From contig NZ_JBBYXL010000007.1 in the NCBI RefSeq assembly GCF_039655865.1, positions 310,001 to 374,000 on the forward strand: DNA of 64,000 nucleotides, written 5' to 3'. Positions 62,894 to 64,000 of this stretch are shown here, one piece after another. Both the position numbers and the translations under genes were made by a program. The first letter of the stretch is position 1. Each line of letters starts with the position of its first letter. A model generated the notes under the pieces. The model ran no database searches, was not told the origin of the DNA, and worked only from the letters and a program-made list of their open reading frames with translations. Origin of the DNA: Prosthecobacter sp. SYSU 5D2. Lineage in GTDB: Bacteria > Verrucomicrobiota > Verrucomicrobiia > Verrucomicrobiales > Verrucomicrobiaceae.

Positions 62894-63174
62894 GTTAGGC
62901 GGTGGGGGGACAGGGCGCCGTTTTTTTAGACAGGATTAACAAGATTTTCAGAAGGGGAAGGGCGGATTGATGGACAGGCAGGGAGGAGGACAGAGGCCTA
63001 ACAAACAATGTAATAGTGAGTTAAGCAGGAGACCCGAAGGGCATGGGCCTACTGACGGTATTTCAAGGGAACCGCGCCGATCCTGGCCCCGATGGGTGCG
63101 GTGCTGCGAAGGCAAAGATGCTCCTTGCCTCTCGGTGGCGCACTCCGGGACGCTTAGTTCTTCGAGGATTTTAA
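62894..63174. other. Intergenic stretch with TTTGTTAGGC inverted pair
   Basis: No gene is convincing here; a 76-codon open frame at 62967-63197 has no family look and overlaps the next gene's 3' end. The 10-base words at 62891-62900 and 62996-63005 form an inverted pair about 95 bases apart. A purine-rich stretch with GACAGGATTAACAAGATT near 62930 resembles a common intergenic repeat known to me from other bacteria. Confidence 0.5.
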
Positions 63175-63780
63175 TCAGGGGAGGAAGCTGCCGATGACGC
63201 GGGGGGGTGTGTCTTTTTTGAGGCTGAAGAGCTCGGGGCTGGCGGCGCGGGGGTCGGTACGGAAACGGGAGGCGAGGTCGGCGGTGAATTCGGCAAGGGC
63301 TTCGGGTTTGGCGGGAAAGATGTAGAGGGAATGGCGGTCGGGAATGGCCACCCAGATTTCAGGTCCGAAGAGCTTCTCAAAGAGGCCGGGAAGGGAAGGG
63401 GCGACAATGAGGGAGGCCATGAGAGGCGAGTCGCCACGATAGACGGCATATTGAACCTGGCCGTCGGGTCCTTTGATGAGGTCGGGTTTGAGGGTGGTCA
63501 GGCGTCTGTCAGCGGCTTTGCCGGCACGCTCGGTAAAGGTGGCGATGCTCAGGCCGAGCTTTTTGAATTCGGCCTCGGGGTAGGCCATGATGCCGGGAAC
63601 TTCGGGCAGCTCTTTGGCGGGGGTAAAGACGGTGAGCTCGGCTCCTTCCGGTGAAAAGGAGAGAGGTTTGCTAAGGACCTTGGGTTCGGGAAGAATGAGC
63701 AGGATTTCCAGGCGGCGTTCAGGGGTCTGGGCGGGAAGGAAGGTGGAGAAAGCGAGGACGGCAAGAAGGAGAGATTTCAT
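63175..63780 (-). CDS. Exported protein of unknown function
   Basis: 201 residues. A signal peptide (MKSLLLAVLAFSTFLPAQ) is followed by a soluble region with strand segments such as RLEILLILPEPK, LSIATFTERAG and LFGPEIWVAIPDRHSLYIFP. No cysteines or known motif are seen. It is on the minus strand and diverges from the ruvA start about 105 bases away. Function unknown. Confidence 0.6.
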   Translation of the reverse strand: MKSLLLAVLAFSTFLPAQTPERRLEILLILPEPKVLSKPLSFSPEGAELTVFTPAKELPEVPGIMAYPEAEFKKLGLSIATFTERAGKAADRRLTTLKPDLIKGPDGQVQYAVYRGDSPLMASLIVAPSLPGLFEKLFGPEIWVAIPDRHSLYIFPAKPEALAEFTADLASRFRTDPRAASPELFSLKKDTPPRVIGSFLP

Positions 63781-63886
63781 GGGATTGCCGGACGGGCATG
63801 AGGTTCCTCGAAAAGTGGCATGCCTTGAAGGAGAATGCGAGCATCAAAGGCCTTGCGCGGACGGGCAGGTGGGGCTTGATGCGGGG

Positions 63887-64000
63887 ATGATCGCATTTCT
63901 CCGTGGCAAGCTCGCCGAAGCCCATCCTCACCAGGCCATTGTGGATGTGGGAGGGGTGGGATATGCGACGAACATTCCGCTGAGCACCTTTGATAAACTG
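63887..64000 (+). CDS. ruvA: Holliday junction helicase subunit RuvA, N-terminal part (window edge)
   Basis: The first 38 codons from ATG 63887 read MIAFLRGKLAEAHPHQA then IVDVGGVGYATNIPLSTF, the highly conserved start of RuvA domain I. RuvA binds Holliday junctions and loads the RuvB motor. The frame is open to the last base. Confidence 0.93.
   Translation, partial: MIAFLRGKLAEAHPHQAIVDVGGVGYATNIPLSTFDKL

Noticed and set aside
8919..63004. GTTAGGC copies as integron attC core sites (GTTRRRY)
   Set aside because: The word fits the core, but copies are in conserved genes, are not paired with RYYYAAC in attC order, and no integrase gene is seen.
62967..63197. 76-codon open frame on + after the Gfo/Idh terminator
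   Set aside because: No recognisable family, odd composition, overlaps the 3' end of the exported-protein gene; probably non-coding.
1..64000. CRISPR arrays, rRNA genes, insertion sequences and prophage genes
   Set aside because: Looked for regular spaced repeats, transposase or phage motifs and rRNA signatures; none seen. The contractile-sheath genes are T6SS, not phage, given TssK/L/M and ClpV.

Overview
The window reads as a high-GC bacterial chromosome, most probably from the Verrucomicrobiota (Verrucomicrobium/Prosthecobacter type). This rests on gene content and style rather than a marker gene: secreted sulfatase, Tat-exported Gfo/Idh dehydrogenase, weak Shine-Dalgarno sites, and glycolytic, SUF and mnmG genes of ordinary bacterial type. 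The taxon call is inference.

Region 1 (1-21.6 kb) is a nearly complete type VI secretion locus, all on +: a STAS-TM-OmpA fusion, a TagH-C-like protein, [51 protein letters not shown]. A Tae4-like peptidoglycan amidase follows, then a small membrane protein that may be its immunity partner. No tssJ, vgrG or PAAR gene is visible. Region 2 (21.7-30.1 kb) is a membrane-linked FHA module: secreted vWA-like protein, FHA-FHA-ABC transporter fusion, FHA-TM-propeller protein, and two membrane-anchored coiled-coil proteins, one ending in a degenerate sulfatase-modifying-factor domain.

Region 3 (30.2-40.9 kb) holds pgk-tpiA, a cupin, an alpha/beta hydrolase, and a Fur-type regulator with a perfect upstream dyad heading a SUF Fe-S assembly cluster (sufC, sufB, sufD). 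Four small membrane-protein genes are threaded through that cluster. Region 4 (40-45.6 kb) is housekeeping: an endonuclease/phosphatase-family membrane protein, a 27-bp perfect inverted repeat between convergent genes, a DEDDy exonuclease, an extended IF-1, tRNA-His, rnc, aroC, mscL and msrA.

Region 5 (45.8-54.7 kb) is the most striking. A sulfatase is followed by a tight set: MBOAT acyltransferase, SGNH-like membrane-anchored protein, an ACP fused to a LnmK-like acyltransferase/decarboxylase domain, a methylmalonyl-CoA mutase fused to a remnant of its small subunit, and a MeaB G-protein chaperone. The last three are joined by ATGA overlaps. I infer a Dlt-like surface acylation pathway in which succinyl-CoA becomes (R)-methylmalonyl-CoA, then propionyl-S-ACP, then an O-propionyl group on an extracytoplasmic polymer.

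Region 6 (54.7-64 kb) contains a phosphodiester-glycosidase-family protein, small secreted or membrane proteins, mnmG with two parS-like palindromes (suggesting the origin-proximal ParB domain), a pyruvate dehydrogenase E1-alpha gene, a Tat-exported dehydrogenase with a clear terminator, and the start of ruvA. Across the window the nonamer TTGTTAGGC is strongly over-represented and almost always on the + strand.
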